Assembly: GCA_001897615.1 (NCBI GenBank)
Contig: MKTG01000072.1
Coordinates: forward strand, 58,101 to 111,238
Length of the DNA stretch: 53,138 nucleotides
Origin: Burkholderiales bacterium 68-10
GTDB taxonomy: Bacteria; Pseudomonadota; Gammaproteobacteria; Burkholderiales; Burkholderiaceae_C
Direction of reading: 5' to 3'
Each line of letters opens with the position of its first letter. The stretch's first letter is position 1. The notes under the pieces are model-generated. The model did not search any database, was not told the origin of the DNA, and was given only the letters and a program-made list of their open reading frames with translations. This document shows positions 1 to 9,702 of the stretch, in pieces. Made by a program: the position numbers and the translations under genes.

Positions 1-507
1 TACACGACGCGCGTGCTGGCGCAGCTTAAGCGCACCGGGGCGGACGGCGCCGTGGTGCCGCGCATCGTCTTCACCAAGGGCGGCGGGCTGTGGCTGCCCG
101 AGATGGCGGCGCTGGACTGCGACGTGCTGGGCCTGGACTGGACCATGAACCTGGGCACGGCGCGCCGCATGGTGCAGCAGGCGGCGGCATCCGTAACTCC
201 TGAAATCATAGCTGCCGGCGCAGGCCAGGCGAGCGCCAACACCTCGAAATCCTTGCAAAATCGCCCCCCCAAGGCGCTGCAGGGCAACATCGACCCCAAC
301 GTGCTGTTCGCCCCGCCCGAGGCCATCCGCGCCGAAGTGCGCCGCGTGCTGGACAGCTTCGGCCGACCCCACACCGACCCCACAACGCCGGGCAGCACCC
401 ACATCTTCAACCTGGGCCACGGCATCAGCCAGCACACCCCGCCCGAGCACGTGACGCATCTGGTGGACGAAGTGCACCGCCATTCGCGCCACCTGCGGGC
501 GCGCTGA
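1..507 (+). CDS. hemE: Uroporphyrinogen decarboxylase, C-terminal part (5' truncated by window)
   Basis: [10 protein letters not shown]...[15 protein letters not shown] and [19 protein letters not shown]...[17 protein letters not shown] are HemE C-terminal motifs; carries an unusual ~30 aa insertion before ALQGN. Confidence 0.93.
   Translation, partial: YTTRVLAQLKRTGADGAVVPRIVFTKGGGLWLPEMAALDCDVLGLDWTMNLGTARRMVQQAAASVTPEIIAAGAGQASANTSKSLQNRPPKALQGNIDPNVLFAPPEAIRAEVRRVLDSFGRPHTDPTTPGSTHIFNLGHGISQHTPPEHVTHLVDEVHRHSRHLRAR
192..265 (+). repeat. Dispersed repeat family A, in-frame copy in hemE
   Basis: TAACTCCTGAAATCATAGCTGCCGGCGCAGGCCAGGCGAGCGCCAACACC aligns with the 52591 copy. Confidence 0.75.
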
Positions 508-636
508 GCGCTTGAGTCGCCGTTCGGGCGGCACGGGCCCCAATGTCGGCGGGCAGCGCCCTACGCCGCCGGCCGGCCGGCGTCAAGCGCATTGCGCACG
601 ATTGTTGACACCAAACCGGGTGCTGTAGGGCTTGAC

Positions 637-645
637 TTATGCACA
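637..645 (+). promoter_or_regulatory. Putative DnaA box (TTATGCACA)
   Basis: Matches DnaA box consensus TTWTNCACA in the hemE-priA intergenic region. Confidence 0.5.
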
Positions 646-810
646 AAAACCCGAATGCCCCAACACCCGCACACCGCGCCAGCGCGGCCGCGCTATAAAA
701 CGCGAAGCGCTTGCAAGTTATTGATTTCATTGAACATCAAGTCCTGCTGCTTTGGCAGGCAGGACAAGGAAACCCTTGATTTTCAAGGCCTGCGGAGCGG
801 CCAGAGGGGA

Positions 811-831
811 TTCTCCACAAAGTTATCCACA
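811..831 (+). promoter_or_regulatory. Putative DnaA box pair (TTCTCCACA, TTATCCACA)
   Basis: Perfect TTATCCACA at 823-831 and one-mismatch box at 811-819, 12 bp apart. Confidence 0.6.
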
Positions 832-927
832 AAATCTGGGCATGACTTGGCAGACGCTTTCAAAACAAGGACTTAAGGCCGATAGTGCAAGTGGCGGCCC
901 GCCACATCGCCCTGGCCCGCCCACCCC

Positions 928-3036
928 ATGACGCACTGGCTGGCCGTCGCCGTGGCCACCCCCGCCCACAGCGGGCTGGCCGAGCCCCTGACCTACCGCG
1001 CCGACGCGCCGCTGGCGCCCGGCCACATCGTGCGCGTGCCGCTGGGCGCGCGCGAGGTGCTGGGCGTGGTCTGGAGCCAGGCGGCCGAGCCCTCGCCCGA
1101 GCGGGCGGCCCAGGTGCGCCCGCTGGCCGGCGTGTTCGACGGCCTGGCGCCGCTGGCCGACGACTGGCGCCAGCTGATCGCCTTCACCGCCCGCTACTAC
1201 CAGCGCGCGCTGGGCGAGGTGGCGCTGGCCGCGCTGCCGCCGCAGCTGCGCACGCTCAGCAGCGTGCAGATGGCGCGCCGCCTCAAGCGCCTGGGCGAGG
1301 CGCCGCCGGCCAGCGCCGCCGACGCTACTGAAACGGAAGCGCTCACCGCTGAACAGGCGGCCGCCCTGGCCCAGATCGACCAGCAACCCGGCCCCTTCCT
1401 GCTGCACGGCGCCACCGGCAGCGGCAAGACCGAGGTCTACATGCGGGCCGCCGCCCGCGTGCTGGGGCAAGACCCGGCGGCGCAGGTGCTGGTGCTGGTG
1501 CCCGAGATCAACCTGACACCGCAACTGGAAGCGCGCTTTGCCGCCCGCTTTGGCGCCAGCGCCTGCGTGTCGCTGCACAGCGGGCTGACGCCGCCCCAGC
1601 GCCTGGCGGCCTGGCTGGCCGCGCACGGCGGGCGCGCGCGCATCGTGCTGGGCACGCGGGTGGCGGTGCTGGCCTCGATGCCCGGCCTGCGGCTGATCGT
1701 CGTCGACGAGGAGCACGACCCCAGCTACAAGCAGCAGGAAGGCGCGCGCTATTCGGCACGCGACCTGGCGCTGTACCGCGGGCGGCTGCTGGGCGCCCGG
1801 GTCATCCTGGGCTCAGCCACGCCGGCGCTGGAGAGCTGGCACGCCAGCACGCCGGCGCCCGAAGGCCCGGGCCGCTACCAACGCCTGGCCATGCCACGCC
1901 GCGTCGGCCTGGCGCCGGGCGACGACCCGGCCGCCGGCCTGCCGCGCGTGCGCCGGGTGGACATGACGCGCCAACCCAAGGGCACGCTGATCGCGCCGCC
2001 CCTGCTGGCGGCCATTGGCGAGCGCGTGGCGCGCGGCGAGCAGGCGCTGCTGCTGCTCAACCGCCGCGGCTGGGCGCCGGTGCTGCACTGCGCCGACTGC
2101 GGCTGGAAAAGCGAATGCCCGCACTGCAGCGCCTACCGCGTGTTCCACAAGATCGACCGCACCCTGCGCTGCCACCATTGCGGCTTCACCCAGCGCGTGC
2201 CGCGCGCCTGCCCGGCCTGCGGCAACCTCGACATCGGCACCCTGGGGCGCGGCACCGAGCAGCTGGAAGAGCGCCTGGCCGAACTGCTGGCCGACGTGCG
2301 CCGCCCCGACGGCACGCCAGCGCGCATCGCCCGCATCGACGCCGACAGCACGCGCGGCAAGGGCCAGCTGGAAAGCGCGCTGGCCCAGGTGCACGCCGGC
2401 GACGTGGACGTGCTGGTCGGCACGCAGATGATCGCCAAGGGGCACGACTTCCGGCGCGTCACCCTGGTGGCGGCGATCAACCCCGACGCGGCACTGTTCT
2501 CCAGCGACTTTCGCGCGCCCGAGCGGCTGTTTGCCCTGCTCATGCAGGCGGCCGGCCGCGCCGGGCGCGACGCCGCCAGCGCCGCCGGCAGCGAGATGTG
2601 GGTGCAGACCCACCACCCCCAGCACCCGCTGTACGCGGCGCTGAAAGCCCACGACTACCCGGGCTTCGCCGCCCAGCAGCTGGTCGAGCGCGCACAGGCT
2701 GGCCTGCCACCCTTCAGCCGGCTGGCGCTGCTGCGTGCCGAAGCGCGCACGCAGGCGGCGGCGCAGGATTTTCTGACCGCGCTGGCGCAAGCCGCCCAGC
2801 AGGCCCTGGCCGCCGACCCGGCGCTGGCCCAGCTCGCCTGGTACCCCGCGGTGCCGCTGGCGGTGCAGCGCGTGGCCGGCATCGAGCGCGCCCAGATGCT
2901 GCTGGAAAGTCCTTCGCGCGCCGCCCTGCAGCGCGTGCTGACCGCCTGCCAGCCGCTGCTGCACCAGCTGCGCGCCAGCCCCGCCCACCGCGCCATCGTG
3001 CGCTGGGCGGTGGATGTCGATCCGCTGGCACTGTAG
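928..3036 (+). CDS. priA: Primosomal protein N' (replication restart helicase PriA)
   Basis: GATGSGKTEVYM Walker A, DEEHDPSYKQ, zinc-binding CxxC series (CADCGW..CPHC..CHHCGF..CPACG), GTQMIAKGHDF. Confidence 0.96.
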   Translation: MTHWLAVAVATPAHSGLAEPLTYRADAPLAPGHIVRVPLGAREVLGVVWSQAAEPSPERAAQVRPLAGVFDGLAPLADDWRQLIAFTARYYQRALGEVALAALPPQLRTLSSVQMARRLKRLGEAPPASAADATETEALTAEQAAALAQIDQQPGPFLLHGATGSGKTEVYMRAAARVLGQDPAAQVLVLVPEINLTPQLEARFAARFGASACVSLHSGLTPPQRLAAWLAAHGGRARIVLGTRVAVLASMPGLRLIVVDEEHDPSYKQQEGARYSARDLALYRGRLLGARVILGSATPALESWHASTPAPEGPGRYQRLAMPRRVGLAPGDDPAAGLPRVRRVDMTRQPKGTLIAPPLLAAIGERVARGEQALLLLNRRGWAPVLHCADCGWKSECPHCSAYRVFHKIDRTLRCHHCGFTQRVPRACPACGNLDIGTLGRGTEQLEERLAELLADVRRPDGTPARIARIDADSTRGKGQLESALAQVHAGDVDVLVGTQMIAKGHDFRRVTLVAAINPDAALFSSDFRAPERLFALLMQAAGRAGRDAASAAGSEMWVQTHHPQHPLYAALKAHDYPGFAAQQLVERAQAGLPPFSRLALLRAEARTQAAAQDFLTALAQAAQQALAADPALAQLAWYPAVPLAVQRVAGIERAQMLLESPSRAALQRVLTACQPLLHQLRASPAHRAIVRWAVDVDPLAL

Positions 3037-3105
3037 ACATCAGAAACGCGGAACCATCCTGCCCCGCGCCGACTCCACCATGGGCTGATCTGCAGGAGTG
3101 TCCGT

Positions 3106-3480
3106 ATGAGAGCGCAACTTGCCGGACTGGGACTGTGCATCGCCATCAGCCTGCCCGCCCTGGCCCAGATCACCCCCGCCCAGACCAATCTGGACCCAGG
3201 CGCCGGCCGCCTGGAAGCGCGCAACGCCAAGGCGGCGGCGCGCGAGCTGGGCACCGTGACGCCCGAGCAGGCACTGGCCAACGCCCTCAAGCGCTGCGAA
3301 GGGCTGCCCGCGTTCTACCGCAGCGACTGCGAGGCGCGCGTGCGCGGCGGCGGCCAGGTGTCGGGCAGCGTGCTGGGCGGCGGCCTGCTGAAGGAAAGCG
3401 TCACCACCCTGCCCGCCGCCACGCTGGAAGACGAGATTCGCGCCATCCCGCCGCTGCGCCTGCCGCCGTCGGCGCGCTGA
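3106..3480 (+). CDS. Hypothetical secreted protein
   Basis: N-terminal signal peptide MRAQLAGLGLCIAISLPALAQ; no family recognised. Confidence 0.7.
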   Translation: MRAQLAGLGLCIAISLPALAQITPAQTNLDPGAGRLEARNAKAAARELGTVTPEQALANALKRCEGLPAFYRSDCEARVRGGGQVSGSVLGGGLLKESVTTLPAATLEDEIRAIPPLRLPPSAR

Positions 3481-3502
3481 CAGGCGTGTATCGTGGCGCC
3501 GC

Positions 3503-4363
3503 ATGAACCATTGGCATGGTCTCGCTCTTCTGACTGGCGCGCTGATCGCCGCCCCGGCGCTGGCCTGGAACGCCCGCGGGCATGCCGCCGTGGCGGCGCT
3601 GGCTGAAAGTCAGCTGGGCGCGGACGCCCGGGCCCAGGTGGCTGCCGTGCTGGCGGACGATCTGGACCGCTTCGGCCAGCCCTCTGGGCGGCGCAGCCTG
3701 GCGGCGGTGGCGTCCTGGCCGGACGAGATCCGCGCCGAAGCCACCCGCACCGACCCGGAGGCGTTTCGCGGCTGGCATGTGCGCGGCAATCCGGTGTGCA
3801 GCGACCGCCTGGGGCGCTGCCCGCAAGGCCATTGCGTCGACCAGCTGATCCTGAGCTACAGCGCCGTGCTGCGCGATCGGGCGCAACCGCTGCGCGCGCG
3901 CAACGAAGCGCTCAAATGGGTGGTGCACCTGGTGGGGGACGTGCACCAACCGCTGCACGCGGGCGTCAATCCCAATGGCGGGCGTGCCCGCGTGGTGCTG
4001 GCGGGCATTGACCTGCCACCTGGCGCCAGCTTGCACAGTGTCTGGGACGGCGCGCTGCTGGATGCCGCGCTCGCCGGCTGGCAACCGCCCGCCCAGCCGG
4101 TGCCGGCGCCCGCGCTGACCGCTGATGGACCAACCGCCTGGATGCTCGAAGCGCGTGACGTGGCGCTGGCGCATGTCTACCAGCCGCTGACGGGTTTCGC
4201 CTGCGGTGTGCGGCTGGCCGAGCCGCTGCTGCTGGACACCGGCTACCAGCGCGCCAGCGTACCCGTCATCCGCCAGCAGATCGAGCGCGCCGGGCGGCGG
4301 CTGGCCCGGCTGCTGAACGAGGCGCTGGCCGCCGACCAGCCCCCTGCCAGCGCCGCGCGCTGA
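3503..4363 (+). CDS. S1/P1 nuclease family protein
   Basis: Signal peptide followed by W-N-A-R-G-H-A-A-V; HLVGDVHQPLHAG motif typical of S1/P1 zinc nucleases. Confidence 0.88.
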   Translation: MNHWHGLALLTGALIAAPALAWNARGHAAVAALAESQLGADARAQVAAVLADDLDRFGQPSGRRSLAAVASWPDEIRAEATRTDPEAFRGWHVRGNPVCSDRLGRCPQGHCVDQLILSYSAVLRDRAQPLRARNEALKWVVHLVGDVHQPLHAGVNPNGGRARVVLAGIDLPPGASLHSVWDGALLDAALAGWQPPAQPVPAPALTADGPTAWMLEARDVALAHVYQPLTGFACGVRLAEPLLLDTGYQRASVPVIRQQIERAGRRLARLLNEALAADQPPASAAR

Positions 4364-4390
4364 CGCCGGCAACGGCACAACGGGCCGCCC

Positions 4391-5365
4391 TCAGGGACGC
4401 AGCGCCACCACCGCCGAAAAACTGAAGAAGGCCAGCGCGGTGGACCACAGGATGATGCGCGCCACGCGCCCGTTGTCGGCGCCGAAGCGCTCGGCCAGCA
4501 GCGACACGTTGCCGGCCGCCGGCAGCGCGGCCGTCAGCACCAGCGAGGTGAGCACGGCAGGCGTCAGCCCGCCCGCCCGCAGCGCCAGCAGGCCCAGCCC
4601 CCACACCAGCAGCGGGTGCAGCAGCAACTTGACGGCGGTGATCACGCCCACGTCGCCCAGCCGCGCCGCGTTGGTGGCCGCCGCATGGGCCACCTGCGCC
4701 TGCGAGCGCGCCAGCACGGCGCCGATGGTGAACAGCGCCACCGGCGATGCGGCGTCGGCCAGCAGGTGCACGGTGCGCTGCAGCGGCGCCCATGGCGCAA
4801 AGCCCAGCGCGCCGGCCAGCGCGCCCAGCAGGATGGACCAGGGCATGGGGTTGCGCAGCACACCCCGCAGCGCCCGGCCGACGGCCCGGGCCGGGCCGTG
4901 CTCGTCGGCCGCGCCCCATTGCGACAGGCCGATACACAGCGAGGTAGTCACCACCAGGTCCACCAGCAGCGTGGCCATGACCGGACCGACCGCGGCCTCG
5001 CCCAGCAGCGCCAGGATCAGCGGCACGCCCATGAAGCCCGAGTTGGGAAAGGCCGCCACCAGCGCGCCCATGGCGGCGTCCGGCCAGCCGGCGCCGCGCC
5101 GGCGCGCCAGCCATGCCGTGCCGGCGACGATGAGCGCCGCCGCCACCAGCCACAACATCGCGATCACGGGGTTGAACAGTTGCGGCAGCGGCGTCGTGCT
5201 GCCAAAGCGCCACAGCATGCACGGCAGGGCGAAATACAGCACGAACATGTTCAGCCCCGGCACCGCGTCCAGCGGCAGCAGGCGCGAGCGCGCCGCCAGG
5301 TAGCCGCACAGCACCAGGGCGAAGAACGGAAAGGTGACGGAGAGGATGCCGGCCAGCGCTTGCAT
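4391..5365 (-). CDS. AEC (auxin efflux carrier) family transporter
   Basis: Multi-TM protein MQALAGILSVTFPFFALVLCGYLAARSRLLP...; AEC-type N-terminus. Confidence 0.85.
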   Translation of the reverse strand: MQALAGILSVTFPFFALVLCGYLAARSRLLPLDAVPGLNMFVLYFALPCMLWRFGSTTPLPQLFNPVIAMLWLVAAALIVAGTAWLARRRGAGWPDAAMGALVAAFPNSGFMGVPLILALLGEAAVGPVMATLLVDLVVTTSLCIGLSQWGAADEHGPARAVGRALRGVLRNPMPWSILLGALAGALGFAPWAPLQRTVHLLADAASPVALFTIGAVLARSQAQVAHAAATNAARLGDVGVITAVKLLLHPLLVWGLGLLALRAGGLTPAVLTSLVLTAALPAAGNVSLLAERFGADNGRVARIILWSTALAFFSFSAVVALRP

Positions 5366-5411
5366 GCAGGATGCAAGCGTAGCAGGCGGCGCGGCTATCA
5401 TCGGCGCCCCC

Positions 5412-7463
5412 ATGTCCGACCGCCTGAACCTCGCCCAGCAGGACGCCGTGCATCACCTGCGCGGTCCGTGCCTGGTGCTGGCCGGCGCGGGCTCGGGCAA
5501 GACGCGCGTGATCACGCACAAGATCGCGCGGCTGATCGAGACCGGCGTGCAGCCCGCGCGCATCGCCGCCATCACCTTTACCAACAAGGCCGCGGCCGAG
5601 ATGCGCGAGCGCGCGCGCGCCCTGGTGGGCAAGGCGGCGGGCGAGGTGCTGATCTGCACCTTCCACGCCCTGGGTGTGCGCCTGCTGCGCGAAGACGGCG
5701 CGGTGCTGGGCCTCAAACCCCAGTTCAGCATCCTGGACAGCGACGACGTGCTGGGCCTGATCAAGGACTGTGGCGCGACGACGGACGCGGCGACGGCGCG
5801 CCAGTGGCAGTGGGCCATCAGCCGCTGGAAGAACGCCGGCCTGGACGCCGCCGCCGCTCTCGCGCAGGCCAGCGGCGAAGGCGAGCGCCAGACCGCGCTG
5901 CTGATGGCGCGCTACGAAGAGCGATTGAGCGCCTACCAGAGCGTGGACTTCGACGACCTGATCGGCCTGCCGCTGCGTTTGCTACAACAACATGAGCACG
6001 TCGCGCAGAAGTGGCAAGCGCGGCTGGCCCATGTGCTGGTGGACGAATACCAGGACACCAACGCCACCCAGTACGAGCTGATGAAGCGGCTGATCGGCGC
6101 GCAGGGCAGCTTCACCGCCGTGGGCGACGACGACCAGAGCATCTATGGCTGGCGCGGCGCCACGCTGGACAACCTGCGCCGGCTGCCGCAGGACTATCCG
6201 CAGCTCAAGGTCATCAAGCTGGAGCAGAACTACCGCTCCACCTCGGCCATCCTGCGCGCGGCCAACAACGTCATCGGCCCCAACCCCAAGTTGTTTGAAA
6301 AGCGCCTGTTCTCCGAGCTGGGCGAGGGCGAGCCGGTGCGCGTGGTCGACTGCGACCACGAGGCGCACGAGGCCGAGCGCGCGGTGGCGCGCATCCAGTC
6401 GCTGCGCGAAACCTCGCCGCACAAGGAGTGGCGCGACTTTGCCATCCTGTACCGCGCCAACCACCAGGCGCGCGTGTTCGAGCAGGCGCTGCGGCGCGCG
6501 CAGATTCCGTACAAGGTGTCGGGCGGGCAGAGCTTTTTCGACCGCGCCGAGATCAAGGATCTGTGCGCCTGGCTGCGCCTGTGGATCAACGAGGACGATG
6601 ACCCGGCCTTTCTGCGCGCCGTCACCGTTCCGAAGCGCGGCATCGGCCACCAGACGCTGGCCAGCCTGGGCGAGTTCGCCGGCAAGGCGCGGCTGTCGCT
6701 GTTTGGCGCGCTGTTCGCGCACTCGCTGCCGGCCGCGCTGCCGGCGCGCGCCATTGCCGGCCTGCACGAATTTGGCCGCCTGCTGAACGACTTGCGCCAT
6801 CGCGCCGGCCACACCACGGGGCACGAGGCGGCGCGCAGCTTCCTGGCCGACTGGCTGAAGGACATCGGCTACGAACAGCACCTGCACGACAGCGCCGACA
6901 GCGCGCCGCAGGCCAGCGCGCGCTGGCAGAACGTGCTGGAGTTTTGCGACTGGATGGCCGGCCGCTGCGGCGGGCAGATCGAGGACGCGGCCGGCGTCAC
7001 GCTGCGGCAGGAACCGAAAAGCCTGCTGGAGGTGGCGCAGACTATCTCGCTCATCTCCACCCTGAACGAGCGCGAGCAAGACCCGAACGTGGTCACCCTG
7101 TCCACCCTGCACGCCGCCAAGGGCCTGGAGTGGCCGCACGTCGTGCTGGCCGGCGTCACCGAGGGCCTGCTGCCGTTTCGCCCCGACGAGGACGCCGGCG
7201 CCGCCGCGCAGGCCGCGCGCATCGAGGAGGAACGCCGCCTGATGTACGTGGGCATCACGCGCGCCCAGCGCACCCTGGCCGTCAGCTGGACGCGCCGTCG
7301 CAAGCAGGGGCGCGAGATGGTCGCCGCGCGGCCCAGTCGCTTCATCGCCGAGATGGCGCTGGAGTCGGCCACCGTGCGCGAGGACCCGCGCGAAAAGCTC
7401 AAGGCCCTGCGCGCCGAGTTTGCCCGCCGCGCCGCCAGCACGCCACCGCAGACGGCACCATGA
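5412..7463 (+). CDS. rep: UvrD/Rep family ATP-dependent DNA helicase (Rep-like)
   Basis: LNLAQQDAVHHLRGPCLVLAGAGSGKTRVITHKI, VDEYQDTN, GDDDQSIYGWRGA, STLHAAKGLEWPHV. Confidence 0.92.
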   Translation: MSDRLNLAQQDAVHHLRGPCLVLAGAGSGKTRVITHKIARLIETGVQPARIAAITFTNKAAAEMRERARALVGKAAGEVLICTFHALGVRLLREDGAVLGLKPQFSILDSDDVLGLIKDCGATTDAATARQWQWAISRWKNAGLDAAAALAQASGEGERQTALLMARYEERLSAYQSVDFDDLIGLPLRLLQQHEHVAQKWQARLAHVLVDEYQDTNATQYELMKRLIGAQGSFTAVGDDDQSIYGWRGATLDNLRRLPQDYPQLKVIKLEQNYRSTSAILRAANNVIGPNPKLFEKRLFSELGEGEPVRVVDCDHEAHEAERAVARIQSLRETSPHKEWRDFAILYRANHQARVFEQALRRAQIPYKVSGGQSFFDRAEIKDLCAWLRLWINEDDDPAFLRAVTVPKRGIGHQTLASLGEFAGKARLSLFGALFAHSLPAALPARAIAGLHEFGRLLNDLRHRAGHTTGHEAARSFLADWLKDIGYEQHLHDSADSAPQASARWQNVLEFCDWMAGRCGGQIEDAAGVTLRQEPKSLLEVAQTISLISTLNEREQDPNVVTLSTLHAAKGLEWPHVVLAGVTEGLLPFRPDEDAGAAAQAARIEEERRLMYVGITRAQRTLAVSWTRRRKQGREMVAARPSRFIAEMALESATVREDPREKLKALRAEFARRAASTPPQTAP

Positions 7464-7473
7464 GGTTTGCCCG

Positions 7474-7959
7474 ATGAGTCGATTTACTATTCTTTTGGTA
7501 GCTGCTTGCGCTCTATCCGCCTGCGCTACAGGCCCAAACGATTTCTCACACCCAATCCGGGACGCGACGGCGGCGCAGCCCGTCAACCCCGCCTGCCCCG
7601 GCCTCAAGCGCTGGACGGCGCGCCAGCTCTACGGCACGTGGGAGGTCGAGCTGAGCGAGCTGGGCCTGCGCGGCCGGCTGGTGCTGCGCCAGCACCCCGA
7701 GTTCCTGGAGAGTCTGCGCGGCGAGTTCGATTTCGGCGGCCAGCAGGCCATCGCCTCGGGCGACATCGAGGAAGGCGAACTCAACCTCGACGAATCGCGC
7801 GACGGCAAGAGCCTGTTTGCCTTCTGGACTGGCCACCTGGTGCCCGCCGCCTGCGGCCGCGAAATCCGCGGCACCTGGCAGCTGCTGCCCAAGGACGGCC
7901 AGCCGGCGCGCGAAAGCCCCTTCGTGCTGCGGCGGGTGGCCGGCGATCGGGGTTGGTAG
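7474..7959 (+). CDS. Small hypothetical lipoprotein (signal peptide encoded by dispersed repeat)
   Basis: MSRFTILLVAACALSACATGP with lipobox LSAC; body conserved-looking (TARQLYGTWEVELSELGLRGRL.L.QHPEF). Confidence 0.75.
   Translation: MSRFTILLVAACALSACATGPNDFSHPIRDATAAQPVNPACPGLKRWTARQLYGTWEVELSELGLRGRLVLRQHPEFLESLRGEFDFGGQQAIASGDIEEGELNLDESRDGKSLFAFWTGHLVPAACGREIRGTWQLLPKDGQPARESPFVLRRVAGDRGW
7481..7543 (+). repeat. Dispersed repeat family A, encodes lipoprotein signal peptide
   Basis: TTTTGGTAGCTGCTTGCGCTCTATCCGCCTGCGCTACAGGCCCAAA, near-identical to the reverse complement of the 28071 copy. Confidence 0.8.
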
Positions 7960-7989
7960 TGGCGCAGTCTTGCGGCGTTGAAGCACCGA

Positions 7990-8095
7990 ACATCCATACG
8001 CAGAGGGCGCAGAACAAACCAATTCTTCTGGCTGTTCTTTTGCGTCCTCTGCGGATCCTTTGCGCCCTCTGCGTTCGGCTGTTGGTTGTTTTTCT
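7990..8095 (+). repeat. Palindromic intergenic repeat family B (CGCAGAGG type), copy 1
   Basis: ACGCAGAGGGCGCA (7998-8011) / TGCGCCCTCTGCGT (8061-8074) plus inner TGCGTCCTCTGCGGATCC. Confidence 0.85.
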
Positions 8096-8110
8096 GAAAC
8101 CGACCGAACG

Positions 8111-8812
8111 TCAAACCCGCCCCAGCACCGGAATCAACGCCCCGTGAATGGCGCGCGCCGCGTCGGAGGCCAGAAAGCCGATCACCTCGGCCAGCGCCGC
8201 CGGCTCGACCCAGCGGCTGGCGTCGGCATCGGGCATGGCGGCGCGGTTGGCCGGCGTGTCCAGCGTCGAGGGCAGCACGCAGTTGACGTGGATGCCCTGG
8301 TCGCGCAGTTCGGCCGACATGGATTCGACCAGGCGCATCAGCGCGCTCTTGGACGCCGCGTAGGCGCCCATGTCCGCCCCGCCCTTGAGCGCCCCCGCCG
8401 CGCCCACGGCGACGATGCGGCCCGCGCCCTGCGCGATCATGCGCGGCACCACGGCGGCGGCGACGTGGATCAGGCTGCGCGCGTTCAGGTCCATCATCAG
8501 GTCCCAGGCGGCAGCCGGTGTGTCGTGCACCCGTTCGCCCATGTGAAAGCCGCCGGCCAGATGGCACAGCACGTCGACGCGGCCGGCGCGTGCAATGGCC
8601 TGGCCGATGCGGTCGGCCACCTGCTCGCGATCCAGCAGGTTGACCTCGACCAGCTCGGCGTCCGCGATGCCGCCGTAGTGCTGACGCAGCGCGCCCGCGT
8701 TGCGGTCCGCCAGCAGCAGCCGCGCGCCCTGGCCGGCGAAGTGGGCCACCACGGCGGCGCCCAGGTTGCCGGCGGCGCCGGTGATGAGAACGGTGGGGCG
8801 GGTTTCGGTCAT
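8111..8812 (-). CDS. SDR family oxidoreductase, resembles quinonoid dihydropteridine reductase
   Basis: TGAAGNLGAAV nucleotide fold, YAASKSA active site, LPSTLDTPANRAAMPDAD motif; 4-nt overlap with phhA. Confidence 0.85.
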   Translation of the reverse strand: MTETRPTVLITGAAGNLGAAVVAHFAGQGARLLLADRNAGALRQHYGGIADAELVEVNLLDREQVADRIGQAIARAGRVDVLCHLAGGFHMGERVHDTPAAAWDLMMDLNARSLIHVAAAVVPRMIAQGAGRIVAVGAAGALKGGADMGAYAASKSALMRLVESMSAELRDQGIHVNCVLPSTLDTPANRAAMPDADASRWVEPAALAEVIGFLASDAARAIHGALIPVLGRV

Positions 8813-9702
8813 GGCGCGGCCTGTGCGCGTTTGTCGGCGTGGTAGCGGCCGCTGCCGCGGGTGATGACGGGGTCGCTGGCCAGCACGTCGCCGGGCTGGT
8901 GCGTGGGGCCGGTTTGCAGACGCTGGTAGTAGGGATCGAAGTCGATCTGCGCCAGCGCCAGCAGCTGATCCAGGTTGTCGAGCACGAAGTAGCTTTCCTG
9001 GAAGTCGTCGATGCGGTAGCGCGTGCGCATCACCCGCTCCAGATCGAAGCCGATGCGGTTGGGCGAGTCGCTTTCGACGGCAAATACCGATTCGGCGCTG
9101 GAGGAGGCAATGCCCGCGCCATAGATGCGCACCGCATCGCCCTCACGCACCAGGCCGAACTCGACCGTGTACCAGTACACCCGCGCCAGTTGCTCCAGCA
9201 CGCCGAGCTTCTGCGCGCGCAACCCGCCCTGGCCGTAGGCCTGGATGAACTCGGCCATCACCGGGTTCATCAGCATCGGCACGTGGCCGAACACGTCGTG
9301 GAACACATCGGGCTCTTCCAGGTAGTCCAGCTCGTCGGGCCGGCGGATGAACCGGCCGGACGGAAAACGCCGGTGCGCCAGGTGATCGAAGAACACCTCG
9401 TCGGGCACCAGCCCCGGCACCGCGACCACCTGCCAGCCGGTGCGCTTCATCAGCGCCTCGGACAGCTCGTCGAAGCGCGGAATCTGGTCATGGCGCATCG
9501 GCAGCGCGCGCATGCCCTGCACGAAGGCCTCGCAGGCGCGGCCGGGCAGCAGGCCGGTCTGGCGCTCGAACAGTGCCTTCCAGACCGCATGGTCTTGCGG
9601 CGTGTAGTGCGCCCAGCCCTGGTCGATGGTCCAGTCGGCGCGCTCGGGGCGATAGCCGCGGTCGGCCAGGCCGTGCTTGGCTTCGGTCGATGTGGTGTTC
9701 AT
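8809..9702 (-). CDS. phhA: Phenylalanine 4-monooxygenase
   Basis: [24 protein letters not shown] iron-binding motif; [10 protein letters not shown]. Confidence 0.95.
   Translation of the reverse strand: MNTTSTEAKHGLADRGYRPERADWTIDQGWAHYTPQDHAVWKALFERQTGLLPGRACEAFVQGMRALPMRHDQIPRFDELSEALMKRTGWQVVAVPGLVPDEVFFDHLAHRRFPSGRFIRRPDELDYLEEPDVFHDVFGHVPMLMNPVMAEFIQAYGQGGLRAQKLGVLEQLARVYWYTVEFGLVREGDAVRIYGAGIASSSAESVFAVESDSPNRIGFDLERVMRTRYRIDDFQESYFVLDNLDQLLALAQIDFDPYYQRLQTGPTHQPGDVLASDPVITRGSGRYHADKRAQAAP

Noticed and set aside
1320-1370. Possible additional family A remnant in priA (GCTACTGAAACGGAAGCGCTCACCGCTGAACAGGCGG)
   Set aside because: Only a short, weak match to half of the consensus; not distinguishable from ordinary coding sequence by eye.
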